A stretch of DNA of 64,000 nt from a virus, in IMG/VR virus record IMGVR_UViG_3300032224_000809, positions 1-64,000 of that record; one strand, written 5' to 3'. Positions 53,843 through 62,336 of the stretch are shown here, one piece after another (position 1 is the first letter of the stretch; every line of letters starts with the position of its first letter). A program made the position numbers and the translations under genes. The notes under the pieces were generated by a model. The model did no database searches, had not been told where the DNA came from, and saw nothing but the letters and a program-made list of their open reading frames with translations.

Positions 53843-54285
53843 TGGCAACACCAGATCCAGGCATCAAAAATATTATAATTCAAAAAAAAGATCTACCAGC
53901 CTACGATGGTAAAAATAGTTCTTATACAATAAGGTATAAGATAGTTTCTTCTGATGGAAATAGATCATCACATTGGTCTCCACAAAGAACCATGATCGTT
54001 GCAAAACCATTAAATACGAATTTTAATGTTGCAGTATCTGGTCCAAATGTTGTAGCAGTTTGGGATCATTCAAGTGGAAATATTTCTGATAAATTTGATG
54101 TTTATGTTAAATGGTCTGGAGATACAGAATGGTCTTTTGTTACTACAGTATCTTCATCTTATTTTGTAACATTAAAGAAACAGGCTAAAACAACTATTCA
54201 GGTTGCAGTACAACAGGAGACATATCAAAAACAAAGATTTAATAATTCTACCTTATGGGAAAGCGGAGTTATATCACTGGCTTAG
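53842..54285 (+). CDS. Fibronectin-like minor tail protein, 147 aa
   Basis: MATPDPGIKNIIIQKKDLP... has the layout of one or two FN3-type sandwiches: 'YTIRYKIVSSDGNRSSHWSPQRTMIV', 'NVVAVWDHSSGNISDKFDVYVKWSGDTEWSFVTTVSSSYFVTL'. The ATG at 53842 is chosen because GAGGTG lies 5 nt upstream; ATG 53839 is possible. FN3 domains are frequent on phage tails and bind surfaces weakly. Confidence 0.65.
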   Translation: MATPDPGIKNIIIQKKDLPAYDGKNSSYTIRYKIVSSDGNRSSHWSPQRTMIVAKPLNTNFNVAVSGPNVVAVWDHSSGNISDKFDVYVKWSGDTEWSFVTTVSSSYFVTLKKQAKTTIQVAVQQETYQKQRFNNSTLWESGVISLA

Positions 54286-54294
54286 TGGTATAAT
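54286..54294 (+). promoter_or_regulatory. Extended -10 promoter, leaderless start
   Basis: TGGTATAAT ends 5 nt before the ATG at 54300. Confidence 0.6.
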
Positions 54295-54299
54295 TAAGT

Positions 54300-54746
54300 A
54301 TGGCACAACTTCCCCTACCTGAGCGTGGTCAACCACTAGATGTAACATATGTCTATCAGATGGCTAATGCTATTAATTATCTTGACTCAGCAATATCGGT
54401 TCCATCAACGTATAAGTATGTTACTGTGGATGCAGGTCCAGCAGGAAAGCAAAGCGTAAGAACGTCAGAAGCAAGAATTATTGGTGGATATGTTTCTATT
54501 AATAATAATACATCTGTAACTGCTTCAGAAGAAAAAGATTTTTCATATGATTTTTCAACAGATTTTAAATATGCTCCAATAGTTGTTGCAACTGTTGTGA
54601 ATGCGGGAGGAACCGATGCTGGCCGTGATATGTCAGTAATCATCAAGCCACCATCTACTAACAAAGTAGAAGGGTCTGTTAGATTTAACAAAGGTGGCAT
54701 TGTAACCGCTGGAGTTAATCTTATTATCATCGGCATACCAAATTAA
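54300..54746 (+). CDS. Minor tail/fibre tip protein, 148 aa
   Basis: MAQLPLPERGQPLDVTYVYQ... The N-terminal 'P.RGQPLDVTY.Y.MANAIN.L' motif recurs in fibre-tip proteins of actinobacteriophages. The C-terminal half ('FSTDFKYAPIVVATVVNAGGTDAGRDMSVIIKPPSTNKVEGSVRFNKGG') resembles the H-type lectin-like ends of tail proteins. It is the last structural gene and is coupled to the zinc-ribbon gene by TAATG. Confidence 0.6.
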   Translation: MAQLPLPERGQPLDVTYVYQMANAINYLDSAISVPSTYKYVTVDAGPAGKQSVRTSEARIIGGYVSINNNTSVTASEEKDFSYDFSTDFKYAPIVVATVVNAGGTDAGRDMSVIIKPPSTNKVEGSVRFNKGGIVTAGVNLIIIGIPN

Positions 54747-54937
54747 TGTTAAGATGCTTAAAATGCAAAGGAAGAATGTTCTTAGACAGGATATATTCAT
54801 CCCCAATGCATCTCGAATCATATTGCATGCTCTGTGGATCTAGAAGGTTTTTTAATCCACCCAATAGTTCGGAAGAAGGAAGATGGCTACTAAAAAAGGA
54901 ACTACAGAGGTCGAAGGCTACAATCTCCTCCCTGTAA
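54746..54937 (+). CDS. Zinc-ribbon protein, 63 aa
   Basis: MLRCLKCKGRMFLDRIYSS... has C-x2-C at residues 4-7 and C-x2-C (YCMLCGSRRFF) about 21 residues later, a clear four-Cys ribbon, followed by a basic helix (EEGRWLLKKELQR). Small ribbons of this kind at the structural/replication boundary are widespread in actinophages and are thought to bind nucleic acid or RNA polymerase. The last 55 nt overlap the next gene in another frame, an unusually long overlap. Confidence 0.72.
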   Translation: MLRCLKCKGRMFLDRIYSSPMHLESYCMLCGSRRFFNPPNSSEEGRWLLKKELQRSKATISSL

Positions 54938-55428
54938 TTCCTGGCAATAAAAAAGTTTGGTTTTTAAATAAAGATCTTGTTCGTATTTATCACTACAACC
55001 AGTCCAATGGAATAATGTCTGTTTACAATATTACTAAAGATCAAATCGAAAGTTGTTTAATTAGTGATTTTAAAAATAAAAGAGAGAGAGCATATACGGT
55101 AGGCCAGACTGCTGATTTAGTTAATCGTCATAAAAAATATATGCCATCATTAATGAAACGAGGAGTCATTCCATTTCCTACAGGATCACAAAAAGGCGGG
55201 GATAGAGGATGGCAAGTAAGATCATACTACTCAGAATCCCAAGTAAGAGAGATACGTGATATACTTGCTACACACCATATTGGTAGACCAAGAAAAGATA
55301 ATTTAATAACAAATGATATAACACCCACAAAGGCTGAATTGACAAGGCGAATGGGGGATGGTATACTTAAATATACGAAAACTGAAGATGGACGATTTAT
55401 TCCAATTTGGAACGAATCAATTAATTAA
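54883..55428 (+). CDS. MerR-like helix-turn-helix protein, 181 aa
   Basis: MATKKGTTEVEGYNLLPVI... The centre 'AYTVGQTADLVNRHKKYMPSLMKRGVIPFPTGS' followed by 'RGWQVRSYYSESQVREIRDILA' fits a MerR-type winged helix as used for DNA recognition. The N-terminal domain ('VWFLNKDLVRIYHYNQSNGIMSVYNITK') is a small beta sheet. It could regulate late genes or act at the origin. The start has GAAGGAAG 1 nt upstream. Confidence 0.65.
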   Translation: MATKKGTTEVEGYNLLPVIPGNKKVWFLNKDLVRIYHYNQSNGIMSVYNITKDQIESCLISDFKNKRERAYTVGQTADLVNRHKKYMPSLMKRGVIPFPTGSQKGGDRGWQVRSYYSESQVREIRDILATHHIGRPRKDNLITNDITPTKAELTRRMGDGILKYTKTEDGRFIPIWNESIN

Positions 55429-55438
55429 GGGGTATAGG

Positions 55439-55645
55439 ATGAATAACGAAGAAACCAAGGTATCTGTAACATTGGGGTACACGCTTAATCTGGGAAATTT
55501 TCAGTCGCTTAGACTGGATCTTGGGGTTGTTGAAAATCGCAAAAATGGAGAAACAATTGACCAAGCCTTTGAGCGTGTTTATAAGTTTGTTGAAGACAAA
55601 CTGACTACTAAAATTAACGAAGCAAAGTCTGAAATAAACGAGTAA
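55439..55645 (+). CDS. Conserved phage hypothetical protein, 68 aa
   Basis: MNNEETKVSVTLGYTLNLG... starts at the ATG at 55439 after a GGGG run. 'VSVTLGYTLNLGNFQSLRLDLGVV...GET...AFERVYKFVE' recalls small proteins next to replication genes in many phages. It has a beta-sheet first half and a helical second half. The function is not known. It is coupled to the next gene by TAATG. Confidence 0.65.
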   Translation: MNNEETKVSVTLGYTLNLGNFQSLRLDLGVVENRKNGETIDQAFERVYKFVEDKLTTKINEAKSEINE

Positions 55646-55953
55646 TGGCCGAACGCAAAGACCGAATGGCTTTGCTTTCAAGATACAGTAAGTATCATAC
55701 AGCAAGGTACGAGTCAAAGCCATCACTGAACTTAAACGTTGAGCAATGGGCTTCCGACGCACTTGTAGAGTCCTATGGAATAGGAGAATGCTATGATTTA
55801 CTTGAGTACTATTTTAGTGTTGCTTCCTCTCCTTCTTGGAATTACTTTGCATACAATGCAGAAAAAATACTACAAGCAAGACTAGATAAGAAAAAAGACG
55901 ACAAAGAACGATTAGAGCGCAGAGCAAAAGCAAAGGAGTGGCTAAGTGAGTAA
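55645..55953 (+). CDS. Hypothetical protein before helicase, possible loader, 102 aa
   Basis: MAERKDRMALLSRYSKYHT... has a helical core ('NLNVEQWASDALVESYGIGECYDLLEYYF') and a long basic C-terminal helix (RLDKKKDDKERLERRAKAKEW). It overlaps the helicase gene by 8 nt, which suggests a helper or loader of the helicase. That role is inferred from position only. Confidence 0.55.
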   Translation: MAERKDRMALLSRYSKYHTARYESKPSLNLNVEQWASDALVESYGIGECYDLLEYYFSVASSPSWNYFAYNAEKILQARLDKKKDDKERLERRAKAKEWLSE

Positions 55954-57166
55954 TACAGAATCAAAATTAATTTCTGCAGTATTAAAAGACAAACAAGCCC
56001 ACGTTCTGCTTCAAGCCAATATTGATTCAATTCTCAGAACCCACGGAGACATCTGGACATTTATTCGAAAGTACTTTGAGGCTAATGGATCTACTCCGCC
56101 AGTCAGTTTGGTTGTAGAGAAGTTTAGAGATTTTATTCCAACAGAAGAGATTGGTGCAACAAAGCACCACCTAGAAGAGTTACGTGCAGAGTATTTAACA
56201 GATAGCCTTAAAGATATAATAAGATCAGCAGCATCGGATGTTCAGTCTGGTAATGGTCCAGAGGCTCTAGACTCTTTAATCACATCTACATCAGCATTAA
56301 AAAAGAATACATCCGCAATCCGTGATATTGATGTTACTGACCTAGAGTCTGCAGTCGCATACTTTGAAAATGTAAAGAAGATGCAGGCTTTGGGACATGT
56401 AGGCATTAAGACTGGTCTTCCTGGTTTTGATAACTACCTTCCAGCAGGAATCATGCCAGGGCAGTTAGGAGTCTTCCTTGCATACCCAGGTATTGGAAAG
56501 TCCTGGTTGGCTCTCTACTTCGCTGTACAAGCCTGGAAACAGGGTCGTAGCCCCATGGTCATCAGCCTTGAAATGAGTGAGACAGAGGTTCGTAACCGTG
56601 TGTTTACTATTATGGGTGAGGGCCGTTGGTCACACAGAAAAATTAGTAATGGAGAAATTGAGATTGACATGCTTAAAGAGTGGCATGCAAAGAATCTTCA
56701 GGGAAAGCCAGAGTTCCATATTATTTCAAATGATCAGGGTGGAGAAATTAATCCATCCGTTATTCGTGGAAAGATTGATCAGTATAAGCCAGACTTTGTA
56801 ATCGTTGACTACCTTCAGTTAATGGCTCCTAATCAGAAGTCAGATAATGAAACGGTAAGAATGAAGAACCTTTCACGAGAACTTAAACTTATGGCAATTG
56901 GTGAAGAGGTTCCTATTATTGCTATCTCATCTGCAACCCCAGATGATGTAAATGACCTATCAACTGTTCCAACTCTTGGACAGACTGCTTGGTCAAGACA
57001 GATTGCCTATGATGCTGACTGGGTGCTTGCTCTTGGTCGTGGAACTAATAGTGACATTATTGAATGCGCTTTTCGTAAAAACCGTAATGGATATATGGGA
57101 GACTTCTTAGTCCAGTGTGATTTTGACAAGGGATACTACAGATACAAAGACTTTGAGGATAAGTAA
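55946..57166 (+). CDS. Replicative DNA helicase, DnaB type, 406 aa
   Basis: It starts at GTG (55946). The N-terminal helical domain (about 1-130) is followed by a RecA-type ATPase: 'GIKTGLPGFDNYLPAGIMPGQLGVFLAYPGIGKSW' (Walker A), 'PMVISLEMSETEVRNR', 'PDFVIVDYLQLMAP' (Walker B) and 'QTAWSRQIAYDADWVLAL'. It unwinds DNA 5' to 3' at the replication fork as a hexamer, and probably pairs with the primase two genes downstream. Confidence 0.92.
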   Translation: MSNTESKLISAVLKDKQAHVLLQANIDSILRTHGDIWTFIRKYFEANGSTPPVSLVVEKFRDFIPTEEIGATKHHLEELRAEYLTDSLKDIIRSAASDVQSGNGPEALDSLITSTSALKKNTSAIRDIDVTDLESAVAYFENVKKMQALGHVGIKTGLPGFDNYLPAGIMPGQLGVFLAYPGIGKSWLALYFAVQAWKQGRSPMVISLEMSETEVRNRVFTIMGEGRWSHRKISNGEIEIDMLKEWHAKNLQGKPEFHIISNDQGGEINPSVIRGKIDQYKPDFVIVDYLQLMAPNQKSDNETVRMKNLSRELKLMAIGEEVPIIAISSATPDDVNDLSTVPTLGQTAWSRQIAYDADWVLALGRGTNSDIIECAFRKNRNGYMGDFLVQCDFDKGYYRYKDFEDK

Positions 57167-57175
57167 ACATATGGG

Positions 57176-57181
57176 TATAAT
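57176..57181 (+). promoter_or_regulatory. -10 box (TATAAT), leaderless start
   Basis: TATAAT ends 6 nt before the ATG at 57188, within the replication operon. Confidence 0.5.
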
Positions 57182-57187
57182 TAATGT

Positions 57188-57532
57188 ATGGCAAGCGTAC
57201 ACCACAAACCAATTAAAAGGTTTAATCTCTCAGGGATTATTCATGATGAGTCAGCCCTAGGCAGGCTTAAACTGGAGTATGCCAGATTATTAGTATCAGA
57301 AATGAAACTGACAGGGTACGTTCCAAGGTTTGACATAGAAGTAGATTTTACGGTAGACTATAATAGTAAGAAGAAATATTTTGAGTTTGAAATCACGGTA
57401 CATGGAATATACGTAGGAAGAAGGCAGAGCGAATGGATAGATGGAATAGACGGGCACAAGGTGATTTATACACCGCCGAACAAATTAAAAGAGTCCTCAC
57501 GGGCGCAGGTATTGAAGTCGAATCTGACTTAG
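57188..57532 (+). CDS. Hypothetical protein, 114 aa
   Basis: MASVHHKPIKRFNLSGIIH... has an alpha/beta pattern ('RFDIEVDFTVDYNSKKKYFEFEITVHGIYVGRRQSEWIDGIDG'). The last 100 nt overlap the primase gene in a different frame. No family was recognised. Its leaderless promoter suggests separate timing from the helicase. Confidence 0.6.
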   Translation: MASVHHKPIKRFNLSGIIHDESALGRLKLEYARLLVSEMKLTGYVPRFDIEVDFTVDYNSKKKYFEFEITVHGIYVGRRQSEWIDGIDGHKVIYTPPNKLKESSRAQVLKSNLT

Positions 57533-58377
57533 ATTTAAACTACATTATATTTTGCCCTTTCCATAATAACAGTCGCACACCAGCAGGAGAGGTTCACAAA
57601 GAGAATGGATTGTTTTTCTGTTTCTCTTGTCAAAAGACCGCACCTCTTATTGAGGTTGTCATGCATTCATCTGGCAGATCATATTTTGAGGCAGCAAGAT
57701 TTATAAAATCAAAAGAAGGTGAAACTAACCTTGAAGCAGAAGTACAAAAACAACTATACGCAAAACCAGAGTTCCTTCCATTTGACGAGGTAGTCTTAAA
57801 GCGTTTATACAATGGGTTGCTAGTTTCCGATAGAGCAAAAAACTATTTTAAATATAGAAAAATAAATACAGAATCCTGGTCAAAGTTTTCTTTGGGCTAC
57901 TCTATCAAGCAGGATATGGTTACAGTCCCAGTACACAGTCCAGACGGAATGCCTATAGGTTTTGTTGGAAGATCTGTTGAGGGTAAAGAGTTTAAGAATA
58001 CTCCAGGTCTACCAAAAGCAAAGACTTTATTTAATTTGCATAGAGTAAAGACATCTGATAATGTCTATATAGTTGAGTCATCATTTGACGCTATTAGGTT
58101 AGATCAGGTTGGAATCCCATCAGTAGCAACTCTTGGGGCAAACGTGTCTAAAGCACAAGTAGAATTGCTTCAGAAATATTTCAACAACATTATAGTTGTT
58201 GCAGATAATGATGAAGCGGGAGGAAATATGAAAGACAGGATAATTGAAAAACTTGGATCTCGTGTTTCCGTTATAAAGTTAGATAAACAATATAAAGACA
58301 TAGGCGACATGGATGACGATTCAATTGCTGGGTTACAGTTCCAGTTTGACAAATCTATCATGTCTATGCTAAACTAA
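57433..58377 (+). CDS. DNA primase (CHC2 zinc finger + Toprim), 314 aa
   Basis: The N-terminal zinc-binding module 'FCPFHNNSRTPAGEVHKENGLFFCFSC' has C-x2-H ... C-x2-C. The Toprim domain shows the catalytic Glu in 'YIVESSFDAIRL' and the acidic pair in 'VVADNDEAGG'. It makes RNA primers for the lagging strand. At 314 aa it is short, lacking a helicase-binding C-terminal domain. AGAAGG stands upstream of the ATG at 57433; the overlap with the previous gene is 100 nt. Confidence 0.9.
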   Translation: MDRWNRRAQGDLYTAEQIKRVLTGAGIEVESDLDLNYIIFCPFHNNSRTPAGEVHKENGLFFCFSCQKTAPLIEVVMHSSGRSYFEAARFIKSKEGETNLEAEVQKQLYAKPEFLPFDEVVLKRLYNGLLVSDRAKNYFKYRKINTESWSKFSLGYSIKQDMVTVPVHSPDGMPIGFVGRSVEGKEFKNTPGLPKAKTLFNLHRVKTSDNVYIVESSFDAIRLDQVGIPSVATLGANVSKAQVELLQKYFNNIIVVADNDEAGGNMKDRIIEKLGSRVSVIKLDKQYKDIGDMDDDSIAGLQFQFDKSIMSMLN

Positions 58378-58401
58378 GATAACAACACAAAGGAGAATAA
58401 T

Positions 58402-59058
58402 ATGAGCGTAGTAAAGGGACTAAAAGCAATCAATGCCCTGCTCGATAAGCCAAAGTATGATGAAAACTCACCGAAGGTAAAGTGGCTAAAACTTGCTGAC
58501 GGTCAAGCAGTAAAGATTCGTTTCATTGAAGAATTAGACGATGAATCTGCAAACTACAATGAAAGTCGTGGACTTGCACTTGTAGTTAAGGAACACACAA
58601 ATCCAAAGGACTACAAGCGCAAGGCTGTAGACACAATGGAATCAGAAGGCCGTGACTGGGCTGAAGAAATGCACCGCAAGGATCCAAAGGCTGGATGGCG
58701 AGCACGTCTTCGTTTCTATTGCAACGTTCTTGTTGACGATGGAATTGAAAAGCCATATGTTGCAATTTGGTCAATGGGTGTTAGTAAGCAATCAGCATTC
58801 AATACAATTCGTGAGTATGCCCTAGAAACAGGAAGCATCTCCAATCTTGTTTGGAAGGTAAAGCGTAATGGTCAGGGAACTGAAACAAGTTACACTTTGA
58901 TTCCATCTGCTCCAGATAAGGAACCATTCAACTGGGAAGGCACAGAGCCATATCCTCTTGAACTTGCACTTCGTAACATTCCTTACGCAGAACAAGAAGC
59001 ATTCTACTTGGGCTTTGATGGCCCAACAACCACATCTGCAACAAACGCAGACTGGTAA
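58402..59058 (+). CDS. Single-stranded DNA-binding protein candidate, 218 aa
   Basis: MSVVKGLKAINALLDKPKY... It lies between primase and polymerase, with an AAAGGAG site. 'VKWLKLADGQAVKIRFIEELD' and 'RLRFYCNVLVDDGIEKPYVAIWSMGVSKQSAFNTIREYALETGSISNLVWKVKRNGQG' fit the OB-type core of phage gp32-like proteins, with aromatic residues placed for base stacking. A classic acidic tail is missing; it ends 'TSATNADW'. Codon use is biased, as in highly expressed genes. Confidence 0.62.
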   Translation: MSVVKGLKAINALLDKPKYDENSPKVKWLKLADGQAVKIRFIEELDDESANYNESRGLALVVKEHTNPKDYKRKAVDTMESEGRDWAEEMHRKDPKAGWRARLRFYCNVLVDDGIEKPYVAIWSMGVSKQSAFNTIREYALETGSISNLVWKVKRNGQGTETSYTLIPSAPDKEPFNWEGTEPYPLELALRNIPYAEQEAFYLGFDGPTTTSATNADW

Positions 59059-59060
59059 GA

Positions 59061-62000
59061 ATGAACTACGTAGGTTTACACGTCCACACACACTATTCAT
59101 TATTTGATGGTGTTGCTACTCCAGAAGAATACGTTGACCGTGCAGTTGAGTTGGGGATGCCAGCAATTGCTATCACCGACCACGGTACTTTATCTGGGCA
59201 CAGGGAACTGCACCGTGTTGCAAAAGCAAAGGGCGTTAAACCGATTCTAGGTCTAGAAGGATACATGTGTGCAGATATATCTGATACACGAGATAAATCT
59301 GAAAGAGAAGGTCAACAAGATCTTGTCTACAATCACATTATCCTTCTAGCCAAGAATAAAATTGGCTTAGAGAATTTGAATAAGATTAGCGAACTATCTT
59401 GGACTGATGGATTCTTTAAGAAGCCAAGGTTTGACTTTACAGTATTAGAAAAATATAAAGAAGGAATTATTGTAACTTCTGCATGCCCAAGTAGTGTTTT
59501 GGTCAAAGCCTTAGAAGAAGAAGAGTTTGCACTTGCCAAGAAGTACATCTCCTGGTTTAAAGATCGTTTTGGAGATGACTACTACATTGAAGTAATGCCT
59601 CATAATGAAGCAAGTATAAATAAGCATCTCATTGCCTTGGCAGATGAATTTAATATTAAAGTTGTTGTGACTCCAGATTGTCACCATGTTGACCCATCAC
59701 AAAAAGAAATTCAAGAGTTTAAATTATTAATGAACACCCACGGCAAAATAAGTAAAGATACAACCTATGCAAAGTCAGCAAAGATTGAATCTATGATGGA
59801 GCGCCTTGACTACCTATATGGGGAAGATCGTCAAATAACATTTAATAAATTTGATATTCACCTTCTATCCTATGAAGAGATTAAGACTGCCATGGAATCG
59901 CAGGGGATAGACAGAGCAGACATCTACTCAAACACATTACTATTATCAGATACAGTGGAAGACTACGGCATAGAAGAAGGCTTAAATTTGCTTCCAGTGC
60001 AGTATAAGAGTCCAGACAAGCAATTGCGAAAGATTGCATTTGAAGGTTTAGAGTTAAAAGGTTTGTCAGATAATGAAGAATATGTTGCTAGAGTTGAAGA
60101 AGAATTAGAGATTATTAAAAATAAGAAGTTTGCTCCGTACTTCCTTGTTGTTCAAAGCATGATTGCTTGGGCAAAGAAGGAAGGAATTATGGTTGGTCCT
60201 GGCCGTGGCTCTGCAGCAGGTTCTTTAGTATGCTACGCACTTGGAATAACAGATGTTGATCCATTAAAGTATGGACTACTGTTCTTTCGTTTTATTAATC
60301 CAGAACGTAACGATTTCCCAGATATTGACACGGACATTCAAGATTCTCGCCGTGATGAGGTTAAAGACTATTTAGTTAGACAGTATAGACACGTTGCATC
60401 TATTGCTACCTTCTTACAGTTTAAAGATAAAGGAGTCGTACGAGATGTTGCACGAGTATTAAATATTCCATTAACAGATGTTAATAAGGTTCTGAAGATG
60501 GTTGATACCTGGGATGAATACTGTACCTCAAAATCAACTAGAGAGTTTAGAGATAAATATCCAGAGGTGGAGATGTATGGAGAACAACTACGTGGTCGAA
60601 TTAGGGGTACTGGTATTCACGCTGCAGGAGTTGTTACTAGTAAAGATCCAATCTTTAGGTATGCGCCGATGGAAACTCGCTCTTCTCCTGGATCTGACGA
60701 TAGGATTCCAGTGGTTGGCGTTGACATGGAAGAAGCGGAAAGAATTGGTCTAATTAAGATTGACGCACTTGGATTAAAAACGCTAAGCGTTATTCAAGAT
60801 GCAGTTGCAATGATTAAAGAAAACCACTATAAGGATATTAATTTAGATTCTCTTGATCTTGCAGATCCAAAAGTTTATGAAATGCTTTCTGATGGATATA
60901 CTAAAGGTGTATTCCAGTGTGAAGCAACTCCATATACAAACCTTCTTGTAAAAATGGGGGTAAAGAATTTTAACGAACTTGCTGCATCTAACGCACTAGT
61001 TAGACCAGGAGCAATGAATACAATTGGCAAGGACTATATTGCACGTAAGCATGGCAAGCAAAATGTTTCTTATAGTCATCAAATTATGAAACCATTCACG
61101 GAGGATACCTATGGCTGCATCCTATACCAGGAGCAAGTTATGCAAGCATGCGTACACCTTGGACAAATGTCCATGTCGGAAGCAGATAAAGTTAGAAAAA
61201 TCATTGGAAAGAAAAAAGATGCTAAAGATTTTGACGAGTTCAAAGAAAAGTTTGTCGAGGGTGCTTCTGCCTTTATTAGTCCCAATCAGGCTCGTGATCT
61301 ATGGCATGACTTTGAAGCACATGCTGGGTACTCGTTCAACAAGTCTCATGCGGTTGCTTACTCTACGCTCTCGTATTGGACGGCGTGGCTAAAGTATTAT
61401 TATCCACTTGAGTTTATGTTTGCTCTTCTAAAGAATGAGAAGGATAAAGACAATAGAACTGGATATCTTATTGAGGCAAAACGTATTGGTATTTCAATAA
61501 AACTTCCACACATTAACGACTCCGACTTTGACTTTAAAATTGAAGGCAAGGGCATTAGGTTTGGACTTACTGCAATTAAGTATATTTCTAATAACATTGC
61601 TGAAAAGTATATTGCTGCTAGACCTTTTAAATCTTATAAAGAAGTAGAAGAGTTTACTTTTACAAAAGGTAATGGAGTTAACAGCCGTGCACTACAGGCT
61701 ATGAATATGATTGGCGCACTAACATTTCCAGACAATGAAAGAAATGATACTCAGATTAAAGAAAACCTTTATGAGTATTTAAACCTTCCAGAATTTAATA
61801 TCACTATCCCCTCACACTATTACGCATTTATTCAGGAAGTATGTGATTTTGAAGAGAAGGGATCTTATATACTTCTAGGCATGGTTAAAGCAATTAAACG
61901 AGGAACTGGCTGGTCAAGAGTTGAGGTATTAGATAAGACTGGCAGTGTTGGAATCTTTGATGATGAGGGAACAACTATTGAGACTGGTCGTACTTACCTA

Positions 62001-62336
62001 ATTCTTGCAAATGATAATAGGATTGTTTCTGCAGTTCCTGCTGATGAAATAAAAACATCAAGCAACGCATTAGTAAAATTTCTTAGTTACAAGCAGTTAC
62101 CCTTTACCGAAGAGGAAATGTTTGTGGTATCCTTTAAGCCAAGGATTACAAAAACTGGAAAAAAGATGGCATCATTAACACTTGCTGATACATCTAGAGA
62201 TCTTCACTCTATCACAGTATTCCCTACATCTTTTGCTAGAGCATACATGAATCTAGAAGAAGGAAAATCTTATAAGTTTAGTTTTGGAAAGACAAAAGAC
62301 GGGACAGTTACATTGGAGGATATACATGTCGGTTAG
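59061..62336 (+). CDS. dnaE: DNA polymerase III alpha subunit (DnaE type), 1091 aa
   Basis: The N-terminal PHP domain keeps its metal ligands ('LHVHTHYSLFDG', 'AITDHGTLSG', 'GLEGYM', 'TPDCHHVDP'), so it may proofread. The C-family polymerase core contains the catalytic 'FPDIDTDIQD' and 'VGPGRGSAAGSLVCYALGITDVDPL'. The C-terminal part holds a helix-hairpin-helix-like region and an OB domain ('FVVSFKPRITKTGKKMASLTLADTSRD'). It replicates the phage genome. It is slightly shorter than host DnaE (about 1150-1180 aa); the loss is at the far C-terminus. Confidence 0.95.
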   Translation: MNYVGLHVHTHYSLFDGVATPEEYVDRAVELGMPAIAITDHGTLSGHRELHRVAKAKGVKPILGLEGYMCADISDTRDKSEREGQQDLVYNHIILLAKNKIGLENLNKISELSWTDGFFKKPRFDFTVLEKYKEGIIVTSACPSSVLVKALEEEEFALAKKYISWFKDRFGDDYYIEVMPHNEASINKHLIALADEFNIKVVVTPDCHHVDPSQKEIQEFKLLMNTHGKISKDTTYAKSAKIESMMERLDYLYGEDRQITFNKFDIHLLSYEEIKTAMESQGIDRADIYSNTLLLSDTVEDYGIEEGLNLLPVQYKSPDKQLRKIAFEGLELKGLSDNEEYVARVEEELEIIKNKKFAPYFLVVQSMIAWAKKEGIMVGPGRGSAAGSLVCYALGITDVDPLKYGLLFFRFINPERNDFPDIDTDIQDSRRDEVKDYLVRQYRHVASIATFLQFKDKGVVRDVARVLNIPLTDVNKVLKMVDTWDEYCTSKSTREFRDKYPEVEMYGEQLRGRIRGTGIHAAGVVTSKDPIFRYAPMETRSSPGSDDRIPVVGVDMEEAERIGLIKIDALGLKTLSVIQDAVAMIKENHYKDINLDSLDLADPKVYEMLSDGYTKGVFQCEATPYTNLLVKMGVKNFNELAASNALVRPGAMNTIGKDYIARKHGKQNVSYSHQIMKPFTEDTYGCILYQEQVMQACVHLGQMSMSEADKVRKIIGKKKDAKDFDEFKEKFVEGASAFISPNQARDLWHDFEAHAGYSFNKSHAVAYSTLSYWTAWLKYYYPLEFMFALLKNEKDKDNRTGYLIEAKRIGISIKLPHINDSDFDFKIEGKGIRFGLTAIKYISNNIAEKYIAARPFKSYKEVEEFTFTKGNGVNSRALQAMNMIGALTFPDNERNDTQIKENLYEYLNLPEFNITIPSHYYAFIQEVCDFEEKGSYILLGMVKAIKRGTGWSRVEVLDKTGSVGIFDDEGTTIETGRTYLILANDNRIVSAVPADEIKTSSNALVKFLSYKQLPFTEEEMFVVSFKPRITKTGKKMASLTLADTSRDLHSITVFPTSFARAYMNLEEGKSYKFSFGKTKDGTVTLEDIHVG

